NCBI GenBank assembly: GCA_905373195.1
Contig: CAJPSG010000065.1
Span: forward strand, 1 to 6,557
From: Kingella oralis
GTDB taxonomy: Bacteria > Pseudomonadota > Gammaproteobacteria > Burkholderiales > Neisseriaceae
Reading direction: 5' to 3'
Length of the DNA stretch: 6,557 bases
Part shown: one piece after another, positions 1 to 5,453 of the stretch
Position numbering within the stretch: the first letter of the stretch is position 1
Layout: each line of letters opens with the position of its first letter
Notes under the pieces: model-generated
Seen by the model: only the letters and a program-made list of their open reading frames with translations
What the model was told of the DNA's origin: nothing
Databases searched by the model: none
Translations under genes and position numbers: made by a program

Positions 1-894
1 GCGCATCATGGCGGTGCGTTCGCGCGGGCTGGTGGCGTGTTGCGTGGCTTCGGGGGCGACGAGCGGGGCGAGAATGTCGGCGATTTCGCGGTGGTTCAGC
101 AGGTCTAGGCTGACGGCGTCTTCCAAATCCATCAGCGCGTAACAGATATCGTCGGCGGCTTCCATCAGGTAAGACAAGGGATGCCGCACCCAATGGTTCG
201 TGGCGATTTCAAGCAGCCCCAGCTCGGCGGCGATGTGGCTAATCAGCGGCAGCTCGGTTTGGTAAATATTGAATTTGCGCGCCCCTTGCGGGCTGCTGCT
301 GGTCCACGGGTATTTGAGCAATGCGCCGTAGCTGGCAGCGGTGAGCCGCATCCCGCCACGATTGCGATACATTTCAATGCTGGCGGTTTGGCGCAGGCTG
401 TGGGCATTGCCTTCGTAGGTTTGGATGTCGCAGCGTTGCGCGGGGGTAAGCGTGGTGGTGTAAAGGGCGTTTTCAGGCTGCCTAAACCAATCGCGCAAAG
501 CGTCTTCGCCGGTGTGTCCGAAGGGCGGGTTGCCGATGTCGTGGGCAAGGCAGGCGGTTTGCACGGTGGTGGCGAGGTCGTTGGGCGAAAGGTAGGCGGG
601 CAGTTGGTGCTCGGCGCGCAGTTGTTCGCCCACAAGGTTGCCCAAGCTGCGCCCCACGCTGGCGACTTCAACGCTGTGGGTGAGGCGGTTGTGGGTGTGG
701 TCGTTTTTGGCGAGCGGGTGCACTTGGGTTTTGCGCCCCAGTCGGCGAAAGGCGTTGGAAAAGACCACGCGGTCGTAGTCGGTGTGAAAAGGGGTGCGGT
801 AGGGCGTGTGCGCTTTGGGCGGCGCGGCGGAGATGTTGCCGTGTTCGTCTATCTGAAAACGGGTGGACGACATGAGTTGTTGCCAGTTCATCAT
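1..894 (-). CDS. dgt: dGTPase-like dNTP triphosphohydrolase, HD superfamily (partial, C-terminus off the left edge)
   Basis: This enzyme family hydrolyses dGTP or other dNTPs to the deoxynucleoside and triphosphate in the cytoplasm, helping to control dNTP pools. The frame is open from the ATG at 894 to the window edge (298 residues, no stop), so the 3' part is missing; family members run roughly 370-500 residues. Visible signatures are the N-terminal block YRTPFHTDYDRVVFSNAFRR (residues 32-51), then GRKTQVHPL, then RLTHSVEVASVGR with metal ligand H73, and AHDIGNPPFGHTGE with H118-D119. The distal block EAADDICYALMDLEDA has the likely fourth HD ligand at D248 or D249. ATG codons at 894 and 891 are adjacent; AAGGAA at about 908-903 lies 6-9 bases upstream of them, and 894 is slightly better placed. 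A DNA uptake sequence is built into the coding region at residues 138-141. The gene is markedly GC-rich compared with the rest of the window. The family call is secure; the substrate (dGTP or broader) is not shown by the sequence. Confidence 0.93.
   Translation of the reverse strand, partial: MMNWQQLMSSTRFQIDEHGNISAAPPKAHTPYRTPFHTDYDRVVFSNAFRRLGRKTQVHPLAKNDHTHNRLTHSVEVASVGRSLGNLVGEQLRAEHQLPAYLSPNDLATTVQTACLAHDIGNPPFGHTGEDALRDWFRQPENALYTTTLTPAQRCDIQTYEGNAHSLRQTASIEMYRNRGGMRLTAASYGALLKYPWTSSSPQGARKFNIYQTELPLISHIAAELGLLEIATNHWVRHPLSYLMEAADDICYALMDLEDAVSLDLLNHREIADILAPLVAPEATQHATSPRERTAMMR
472..483 (-). repeat. DNA uptake sequence, Kingella type, inside dgt
   Basis: This is an exact AGGCAGCCTGAA on the minus strand, in frame as Arg-Gln-Pro-Glu (residues 138-141), a few residues after the HD motif region. 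In Neisseriaceae such 12-mers are recognised by the minor pilin ComP during natural transformation; the role here is inferred from the match. Confidence 0.85.
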
Positions 895-910
895 AATGCT
901 TTCCTTTTGG

Positions 911-954
911 GTTTTCAGGCTGCCTCTGCGGGACGGTATAGGCAGCCTGAAAAC
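911..954. repeat. Inverted pair of DNA uptake sequences
   Basis: GTTTTCAGGCTGCCT at 911-925 and its exact reverse complement at 940-954 form a 15-bp perfect inverted repeat with a 14-base loop. Each arm contains one full 12-mer uptake sequence (914-925 minus, 940-951 plus). Paired uptake sequences often serve as terminators in Neisseriaceae. This pair lies between two divergent genes and has no T-tract on either side, so it cannot be the terminator of either neighbour. In a dgt transcript started further upstream, the hairpin base would lie about 2 bases from the dgt ribosome binding site. Confidence 0.9.
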
Positions 955-1033
955 GTTATCTCGTTGTGAAATAATCGTTTTTTGATTGTAAACAAATGCA
1001 GGCAGCCTGAAAAGCAGTTTTGTGATACGCTTG
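955..1033. promoter_or_regulatory. Divergent intergenic stretch that should hold the dgt and FKBP promoters
   Basis: The two flanking genes diverge, so promoters for both are expected here. The part from 961 to 999 is AT-rich. AATAAT at 970-975 resembles a -10 box on the plus strand, and the complement of 987-992 reads TTTACA, like a -35 box on the minus strand. Neither has a convincing partner at about 17 bases, so no promoter is assigned exactly. Confidence 0.3.
1000..1011 (+). repeat. DNA uptake sequence, Kingella type, upstream of the FKBP gene
   Basis: This is an exact AGGCAGCCTGAA followed by AA, matching the 14-mer form of the copy at 940-951. It stands alone, without an inverted partner nearby. 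Confidence 0.85.
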
Positions 1034-1060
1034 CGCCTTTTCAACGCAATCAGAAAGGCG
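1034..1060 (+). promoter_or_regulatory. Small hairpin covering the ribosome binding site of the FKBP gene
   Basis: CGCCTTT (1034-1040) pairs exactly with AAAGGCG (1054-1060) across a 13-base loop. The 3' arm contains the only plausible ribosome binding site, AGAAAGG (1052-1058), and ends four bases before the ATG at 1065. If transcription starts upstream of 1034, the site could be partly masked in the mRNA. The pairing is seen; any regulatory effect is inference, and the stability was not computed. Confidence 0.4.
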
Positions 1061-1064
1061 AAAC

Positions 1065-1391
1065 ATGAGTTTGATTATTGAAGACTTGCAAGTGGGCAAG
1101 GGCAAATTGGCGCAGAAAGGCAAAGAGATTACGGTGCATTACACGGGCTGGCTCACCGATGGCACAAAATTTGATTCCAGCTTAGACCGCCGCCAGCCTT
1201 TAACGATTACGCTGGGCGTGGGGCAGGTGATTAAGGGCTGGGATGAAGGCTTTGATGGCATGAAAGAAGGCGGCAAACGCAAGCTCACCATTCCGCCTGA
1301 AATGGGTTATGGCGCATACGGCGCAGGCGGCGTGATTCCGCCACACGCAACCTTGGTGTTTGAAGTGGAATTGCTGCGCGTGCATGATTGA
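1065..1391 (+). CDS. FKBP-type peptidyl-prolyl cis-trans isomerase, small single-domain form
   Basis: The enzyme catalyses cis-trans isomerisation of Xaa-Pro bonds and so assists protein folding; without a signal peptide it should be cytoplasmic. The protein is 108 residues, one complete FKBP domain. It keeps the FKBP12 active-site residues at the same numbers as the human protein: Y26, F36, D37, V55, I56, W59, Y82, I91 and F99. The blocks [29 protein letters not shown] and [17 protein letters not shown] are all present. It closely resembles the meningococcal FK506-binding protein of about 109 residues. The ATG at 1065 is preceded by AGAAAGG. The gene is monocistronic: it diverges from dgt, converges with the gene at 1443-2159, and is followed at once by a terminator. 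Only the in vivo clients are unknown. Confidence 0.97.
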   Translation: MSLIIEDLQVGKGKLAQKGKEITVHYTGWLTDGTKFDSSLDRRQPLTITLGVGQVIKGWDEGFDGMKEGGKRKLTIPPEMGYGAYGAGGVIPPHATLVFEVELLRVHD

Positions 1392-1394
1392 TTG

Positions 1395-1406
1395 GGGCAG
1401 CCTGAA
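1395..1406 (+). repeat. DNA uptake sequence variant after the FKBP stop codon
   Basis: GGGCAGCCTGAA matches the Kingella-type uptake sequence at 11 of 12 positions (first base G instead of A) and is followed by AA as in the exact copies. It lies between the FKBP stop codon and the terminator hairpin. Confidence 0.65.
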
Positions 1407-1411
1407 AACGC

Positions 1412-1441
1412 AAAACGGTGTGAATCATCACACCGTTTTTT
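1412..1441 (+). terminator. Rho-independent terminator of the FKBP gene, probably shared with the convergent gene
   Basis: AAAACGGTGTGA (1412-1423) pairs perfectly with TCACACCGTTTT (1428-1439) around the four-base loop ATCA, giving a 12-bp stem that ends in a T-run at 1436-1441. The A-run at 1412-1415 gives four T on the minus strand, so it may also stop transcription of the gene ending at 1443, though more weakly. Confidence 0.9.
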
Positions 1442-1442
1442 A

Positions 1443-2159
1443 TTAAGCGGGCAGTCGCATCACGCCAGCGATAACCAGTAAAAAAGCAAAAGCGATAAGT
1501 GCAGCAACATAGGCACACAAACCCAAAATGGTTAGCCCGATTGGTTTGCCCCATTTTTTCTTGTCATAATCATTATTTACTTCGTTACGCACAAAATCAA
1601 TTTGCTTTTTGCCTAAGGTAAAAAACCATGCTGCCCAAATAGCAGTACCACTCGCAACAGCGGGAAACTTAATATTAGCAACCGCCTCTATAAGCATGAG
1701 CACAAAGCCCGATGCGACTGATCCCCAAACAAAATACATATTCTGTTCAGCTAATTTTTCTTCCCCCAACTCTCGCCAGTTAATGGCATGCAGCCAAGCC
1801 CCTAATATGGGTGATAAGAAGAATGCCCAAATTGCCGCAGCGGTAGGATTCCAAAGCTGGGGAACGTAATACTCTTCTTCTGCCACTTGAAGAGTTGGTT
1901 GCGCTTTGGGCGTTTCATTTTTTTGCAGGCTTAGGGTTGATGGCGTTTCTCTTTCAACCATTACAGACTGGAAAAATTCAGGCTGCTCTTGGCGCAATTT
2001 TGCATCATAGCGTGTACGCACACTATCCACCAACAACCATTCGGTAACAGCTTTCACTGTTTTAGCATTAAGAGCTGCTTGCTTCCGTTCAAGGGCAGCC
2101 TGAATCTCATCACTTGTTGCCGAATAGGGTAAACCTAATATCTGATACAAATTAACCAT
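1443..2159 (-). CDS. Hypothetical membrane protein with a degenerate J-like N-terminus
   Basis: I do not recognise this 238-residue protein as a named family. Residues 3-55 follow the outline of a J domain: NLYQILGLPYSATSDEIQAA at the start and LLVDSVRTRYDAKL at the end. The segment between is shortened, and the HPD tripeptide needed to stimulate Hsp70 is absent. A polar linker (about 56-100) follows. Four probable membrane helices lie at about 105-126, 142-163, 165-183 and 207-234. The WNPTAAAIW...GAWLHAINWRELGE segment (103-133) resembles a motif I recall from uncharacterised proteobacterial membrane proteins. The ATG at 2159 has AGGAG five bases upstream, a strong site that supports this start. 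It lies downstream of rplQ on the same strand but beyond a terminator, and converges with the FKBP gene. No promoter is evident. The coding frame is well supported; function is unknown. Confidence 0.85.
   Translation of the reverse strand: MVNLYQILGLPYSATSDEIQAALERKQAALNAKTVKAVTEWLLVDSVRTRYDAKLRQEQPEFFQSVMVERETPSTLSLQKNETPKAQPTLQVAEEEYYVPQLWNPTAAAIWAFFLSPILGAWLHAINWRELGEEKLAEQNMYFVWGSVASGFVLMLIEAVANIKFPAVASGTAIWAAWFFTLGKKQIDFVRNEVNNDYDKKKWGKPIGLTILGLCAYVAALIAFAFLLVIAGVMRLPA
1977..1988 (-). repeat. Weak DNA uptake sequence match in the J-like gene
   Basis: On the minus strand GAGCAGCCTGAA matches the Kingella-type uptake sequence at 10 of 12 positions, with the eight-base core CAGCCTGA intact. 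It encodes Glu-Gln-Pro-Glu (residues 58-61). It may be a decayed copy or chance. Confidence 0.35.
2093..2104 (+). repeat. DNA uptake sequence variant in the J-like gene
   Basis: GGGCAGCCTGAA on the plus strand, antisense to the gene, matches at 11 of 12 positions with the same first-base change as the copy at 1395-1406. It lies in the part coding for residues 19-23 of the J-like segment. Confidence 0.6.
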
Positions 2160-2192
2160 ACCTACTCCTAACCAAAATTGCCTTTATTTGAG

Positions 2193-2222
2193 AAAAAGCC
2201 GAACTGAAACCAGCTCGGCTTT
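2193..2222 (-). terminator. rplQ: Rho-independent terminator closing the ribosomal protein operon
   Basis: Read on the minus strand, AAAGCCGAGCTG (2222-2211) pairs with CAGTTCGGCTTT (2206-2195) around the four-base loop GTTT. In RNA this is a 12-bp stem with one G-U wobble. A run of five T follows at the base of the stem (2197-2193). It begins 25 bases after the rplQ stop codon and separates the operon from the hypothetical gene downstream. Confidence 0.9.
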
Positions 2223-2247
2223 AATCAAGTAATAACTTACTTTTATC

Positions 2248-2613
2248 TTACTCAGCAGCTTTATCCACTAGCTCAACCAATGCCAAAGGCGCATTGTCGC
2301 CATTACGAAAGCCATATTTCAAAATACGAATATAACCACCATTACGAGAAGCAAAGCGTGTACCCAAGTCGCCAAACAGTTTAACCACAACATCACGGTC
2401 GCGAGTGCGGTCAAACGCCAAACGGCGATTGGCTAACGATGGTTTTTTACCCAAAGTAATCAAAGGCTCAACCACACGACGCAACTCTTTCGCTTTGGGC
2501 AAAGTAGTTACAATGGTTTCATGCGTTAACAAAGAGTTGGCCATATTGCGCAGCATGGTTGCACGATGACTACTAGTACGATTTAATTTGCGATTACCAT
2601 TACGATGACGCAT
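2248..2613 (-). CDS. rplQ: 50S ribosomal protein L17
   Basis: L17 is a structural protein of the large ribosomal subunit, bound near the peptide exit region. The 121-residue product starts with the characteristic [20 protein letters not shown] block (residues 1-20). It continues with [20 protein letters not shown] (28-47), [11 protein letters not shown] (62-72) and the C-terminal [20 protein letters not shown] segment (92-111), all hallmarks of the family. Length is close to the usual bacterial core form. The ribosome binding site AAAGGA lies seven bases before the ATG at 2613. It is the last gene of the operon, 25 bases after rpoA, and is followed by the hairpin terminator at 2193-2222. Confidence 0.99.
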   Translation of the reverse strand: MRHRNGNRKLNRTSSHRATMLRNMANSLLTHETIVTTLPKAKELRRVVEPLITLGKKPSLANRRLAFDRTRDRDVVVKLFGDLGTRFASRNGGYIRILKYGFRNGDNAPLALVELVDKAAE

Positions 2614-2638
2614 ATCATTATCCTTTAAACTTTAAAGC

Positions 2639-3625
2639 CTAGGGTTTTTCTAATCCAGCGGGAGGCCAAGATTCCAGTTTAGAACCCAAAGTCAAGCCTT
2701 TGGATGCCAAAACTTCCTTAATCTCATTCAAGGATTTACGACCCAAATTAGGTGTTTTTAACAACTCAGTTTCAGTGCGTTGAATCAAATCACCAATGTA
2801 ATAAATATCTTCTGCCTTCAAACAGTTTGCTGAACGAACGGTTAATTCCAAATCATCCACAGGACGCAATAGAACAGGGTCAATTGGAGGCGCTTTTTCT
2901 TCTTCAACTTCGATTGGTGTGCCTTCCAAATCAGCAAATATTGACATTTGGTCAATTAAAATACGAGCAGCAGCACGAACTGCCTCCTCAGGTTCAATTG
3001 AGCCATTTGTTTCAATATCCAAGATTAAACTATCCAAATCTGTTCTTTGCTCAACGCGAGCAGCTTCAACTTCAAAGCTCACGCGGCTAATTGGTGAAAA
3101 ACTTGAATCTAATTGAATAGCGCCAATTTTAGTTTGTTCTTTGGTAACTTTTCTACCAGCAACTGATTGATATCCACGACCTTGCTCTACCTTAACCTCC
3201 ATATCAATATTACCATTTGCGGCCAAATGACAAATAACTTGTTCTGGATTGATAATCTCAACATCGTGAGGCAATTCAAAATCAGCGGCTGTTACTACAC
3301 CTAAACCTTCTTTTTTCAATGTAATAACAGCCTCTGTGCTACCACCATGAAGCTTAAACACAACACCTTTAATATTCAATAAAATATCAACAATATCTTC
3401 TTGAACACCATCCAAGGTGGAGTACTCATGTAAAACACCTGCAATTGTTACTTCAGTTGGCGCAAAACCATTCATTGATGACAGTAAGATACGGCGCAAA
3501 GCATTACCCAAAGTATGTCCGAAACCGCGCTCAAATGGCTGCATAGAAACTTTTGCATGTGTTGGCGAAAAAGCATCAACATCAATTTGGCGAGGTTTCA
3601 AAAATTCGGAAGTGCTATTTTGCAT
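2639..3625 (-). CDS. rpoA: DNA-directed RNA polymerase alpha subunit
   Basis: The alpha subunit dimerises to nucleate assembly of RNA polymerase and contacts promoter UP elements and activators. The 328 residues match the usual length. The N-terminal domain (about 1-235) shows [20 protein letters not shown] (31-50) with R44/R45, the region needed for polymerase assembly. An acidic linker with EVEEEKAPP (239-247) leads to the C-terminal domain (about 250-315). There R264, N267, C268, L269 and K270 in the RSANCLK block, plus the [10 protein letters not shown] helix (295-304), correspond to the DNA-contacting determinants of E. coli alphaCTD. The ATG at 3625 is preceded by AAGGGG at an eight-base spacing. 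It sits between rpsD (25-base gap) and rplQ, as is standard. Confidence 0.99.
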   Translation of the reverse strand: MQNSTSEFLKPRQIDVDAFSPTHAKVSMQPFERGFGHTLGNALRRILLSSMNGFAPTEVTIAGVLHEYSTLDGVQEDIVDILLNIKGVVFKLHGGSTEAVITLKKEGLGVVTAADFELPHDVEIINPEQVICHLAANGNIDMEVKVEQGRGYQSVAGRKVTKEQTKIGAIQLDSSFSPISRVSFEVEAARVEQRTDLDSLILDIETNGSIEPEEAVRAAARILIDQMSIFADLEGTPIEVEEEKAPPIDPVLLRPVDDLELTVRSANCLKAEDIYYIGDLIQRTETELLKTPNLGRKSLNEIKEVLASKGLTLGSKLESWPPAGLEKP

Positions 3626-3650
3626 TTAACTACCCCTTACTGTGCCAGCC

Positions 3651-4271
3651 TTATTTAGAGTAGAACTCTACCACCAGCTGTTCATTAATATCACTGTACA
3701 ATTCAGCACGGTCAGGTACATTTTTGAAAGTACCCTCTAATTTTGTTGCATCAACAGAAACCCAACTTGGCAAACCAATTTGAGTAGCCAAGCCCATTGC
3801 TTCTTGAATACGAACTTGTTTTTTTGCTTTCTCGCGAACAGAAACAATATCACCCACTTTTACTTGGAAAGAAGGGATATTAACAACTTGCCCATTTACC
3901 ATCAACGCTTTATGGGAAACAAGCTGACGAGCCTCTGCACGTGTGGAAGCAAATCCCATGCGATAAACAACATTGTCCAATCGAGACTCTAATAATTGCA
4001 ACAACAGCTCACCAGTCGAACCTTTGCGTCTATCTGCTTCTGCAAAATAACGTCTAAATTGACGTTCTAATACACCATAGATACGACGAATTTTTTGTTT
4101 TTCACGTAATTGAAGACCATAGCCTGAAAGGCGAGGTTTTTTTGCACCATGCTGACCAGGTGCAGATTCTATTTTACATTTAGAATCCAAAGAACGGCGT
4201 GCGCTTTTTAAATATAAATCAGTACCTTCGCGACGCGATAATTTACATTTGGGGCCAATATAACGTGCCAT
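3651..4271 (-). CDS. rpsD: 30S ribosomal protein S4
   Basis: S4 is a primary 16S rRNA binding protein that starts assembly of the small subunit body and influences decoding accuracy. The 206 residues equal the usual length. [20 protein letters not shown] opens the protein. The S4 RNA-binding fold covers about 96-160, with [20 protein letters not shown] (96-115) and [19 protein letters not shown] (116-134). Only two cysteines (C9, C31) are visible in the N-terminal part, so a four-cysteine zinc site is not present. The ribosome binding site GGAGT (4285-4281) starts one base after the rpsK stop codon, which suggests coupled translation. In E. coli S4 is the feedback repressor of this operon; no equivalent leader is visible here. 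Confidence 0.99.
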   Translation of the reverse strand: MARYIGPKCKLSRREGTDLYLKSARRSLDSKCKIESAPGQHGAKKPRLSGYGLQLREKQKIRRIYGVLERQFRRYFAEADRRKGSTGELLLQLLESRLDNVVYRMGFASTRAEARQLVSHKALMVNGQVVNIPSFQVKVGDIVSVREKAKKQVRIQEAMGLATQIGLPSWVSVDATKLEGTFKNVPDRAELYSDINEQLVVEFYSK

Positions 4272-4286
4272 GCTTAAATTACTCCA

Positions 4287-4682
4287 TTAAATACGACGTT
4301 TTTTCGATGGACGACACCCGTTATGAGGTAACGGAGTAACATCTGTAATACTAGTAATTTTAAAACCAAGAGCATTAAGCGCACGTACAGAAGATTCTCG
4401 ACCAGGACCTGGGCCTTTTATGCGAACTTCTAAATTTTTTACACCATACTCTTGGGCAACTTTACCAGCAGATTCTGCTGCTACTTGAGCAGCGAATGGT
4501 GTACTTTTACGTGAGCCTTTAAAACCCGCACCGCCAGAGGTAGCCCAAGATAATGCATTCCCTTGACGATCTGTAATTGTGATAATTGTATTGTTGAATG
4601 ATGCATGAACATGAACAATACCTTCACTTACGGTTTTACGCACTTTTTTTCGTACACGCGAAGCTGTGTTTGCTTTAGCCAT
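4287..4682 (-). CDS. rpsK: 30S ribosomal protein S11
   Basis: S11 sits on the platform of the small subunit near the E-site and the anti-Shine-Dalgarno end of 16S rRNA. The 131 residues match the family length. Recognisable blocks are [20 protein letters not shown] (21-40), the [20 protein letters not shown] stretch (45-64), [17 protein letters not shown] (86-102) and the C-terminal [15 protein letters not shown]. The HNG asparagine at residue 121 corresponds to the residue known to form isoaspartate in E. coli S11. The ribosome binding site AAGGAA overlaps the TAA stop codon of rpsM (TAAGGAA), so translation of the two genes is probably coupled. Confidence 0.99.
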   Translation of the reverse strand: MAKANTASRVRKKVRKTVSEGIVHVHASFNNTIITITDRQGNALSWATSGGAGFKGSRKSTPFAAQVAAESAGKVAQEYGVKNLEVRIKGPGPGRESSVRALNALGFKITSITDVTPLPHNGCRPSKKRRI

Positions 4683-4694
4683 TATTTATTTTCC

Positions 4695-5057
4695 TTATTT
4701 TTTACCTGCGATTGCTTTACGAGGTCCTTTGCGTGTACGAGCATTTGTACGTGTACGCTGACCACGACAAGGAAGTCCACGACGATGACGGAAACCTCTA
4801 TAACAGCTCATATCAATAAGCCGTTTAATATTCATTGTTACTTCACGACGTAAATCGCCTTCAACCTCATATTTAGCAACCTCTTCACGAAGTGCTTCTA
4901 ATTGTTTTTCGTCCAAATCTTTGACTTTTTGACTACCTAAAACTCCAGCAGCCTCGCAAATCATCTTGGCACGAGTTGAGCCAATACCATAAATAGCCTG
5001 AAGACCAATTATAATATGAGCATTATTTGGGATATTAACCCCTGCTATACGAGCCAT
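4695..5057 (-). CDS. rpsM: 30S ribosomal protein S13
   Basis: S13 lies in the head of the small subunit; it contacts the P-site tRNA and forms intersubunit bridges. The 120 residues start with [20 protein letters not shown] and [10 protein letters not shown] (21-30), followed by the helical part with a helix-two-turn-helix element. It ends in the basic extended tail [20 protein letters not shown] (87-106) and [15 protein letters not shown], which reaches the tRNAs. The ATG at 5057 has AAGGAA five bases upstream. The gap to rpmJ is 40 bases, the longest within the operon, and holds no recognisable S4-binding leader of the E. coli kind. Confidence 0.99.
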   Translation of the reverse strand: MARIAGVNIPNNAHIIIGLQAIYGIGSTRAKMICEAAGVLGSQKVKDLDEKQLEALREEVAKYEVEGDLRREVTMNIKRLIDMSCYRGFRHRRGLPCRGQRTRTNARTRKGPRKAIAGKK

Positions 5058-5097
5058 ATTTATTCCTTATTAAGAAAATTAGCATACTACTACAAGA

Positions 5098-5211
5098 CTA
5101 ACCTTGACGCTGTTTATGTCTAGGATCCGTACAAATTACACGAACCACACGATTACGTCGTATAACCTTACAATTTCGACAAATTGGTTTTACAGATGGT
5201 TGCACACGCAT
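5098..5211 (-). CDS. rpmJ: 50S ribosomal protein L36, zinc-ribbon form
   Basis: L36 is the smallest large-subunit protein and stabilises 23S rRNA junctions. The 37 codons read [19 protein letters not shown] followed by [18 protein letters not shown] and a TAG stop, exactly the family length. C11, C14, C27 and H32 form the Cys-X2-Cys-X12-Cys-X4-His zinc ribbon, so this is the zinc-binding form and not the zinc-free paralogue many bacteria keep elsewhere. AAGGAT lies six bases before the ATG at 5211. It stands between infA (22-base gap) and rpsM, the normal position in betaproteobacteria. Confidence 0.98.
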   Translation of the reverse strand: MRVQPSVKPICRNCKVIRRNRVVRVICTDPRHKQRQG

Positions 5212-5233
5212 AACTCTATCCTTATTCAAATAT

Positions 5234-5452
5234 TTATCTAGATCTAAAAACGATTCTAGCTCGTGTTAAATCATATGGAGTCATTTCAACAGTAACCTTA
5301 TCGCCTGGTAATATTCGAATATAATGCATCCTCATCTTTCCAGATATATGACCAATTACTTCATGACCACTTTCTAGCTTCACTTTAAAAGTTGCATTAG
5401 GCAAAGTTTCAACAACCTCCCCTTGCATTTGTATTACATCTTCTTTTGCCAT
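5234..5452 (-). CDS. infA: Translation initiation factor IF-1
   Basis: IF-1 binds the A-site of the 30S subunit and helps IF-2 and IF-3 during start-codon selection. The 72 residues form a single OB-fold: [20 protein letters not shown] (1-20), then [20 protein letters not shown] (22-41), and the terminal [20 protein letters not shown] (48-67) before VFRSR. Length and sequence are typical. The ATG at 5452 follows the secY stop codon after one base (TAATATG), and its upstream sequence has no strong ribosome binding site, only a GGA about 13 bases away. Translation is therefore probably coupled to the end of secY. The conserved N-terminal MAKED fixes the start. Confidence 0.99.
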   Translation of the reverse strand: MAKEDVIQMQGEVVETLPNATFKVKLESGHEVIGHISGKMRMHYIRILPGDKVTVEMTPYDLTRARIVFRSR

Positions 5453-5453
5453 A

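Noticed and set aside
911..954. The uptake-sequence palindrome as a terminator.
   Set aside because: Both flanking genes point away from it and neither strand has a T-tract after the stem, so it ends no gene in this window.
181..969. A long open frame (262 codons) on the plus strand opposite dgt.
   Set aside because: It lies antisense to the well-supported dGTPase frame, its translation is low-complexity and rich in Gly, Val and Ala, and GC-rich coding DNA commonly leaves the opposite strand open. It has no recognisable domain.
4119..4128. ATAGCCTGAA here and again at 4993-5002, resembling the uptake sequence core.
   Set aside because: They match the full 12-mer at only about 8-9 positions and both lie in conserved coding sequence (rpsD, rpsM), so they are ordinary codons.
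5058..5097. An S4-binding pseudoknot leader upstream of rpsM, as in the E. coli alpha operon.
   Set aside because: Only 40 bases lie between rpmJ and rpsM, AT-rich and without a clear nested stem arrangement; the E. coli leader is longer and not expected outside gammaproteobacteria.
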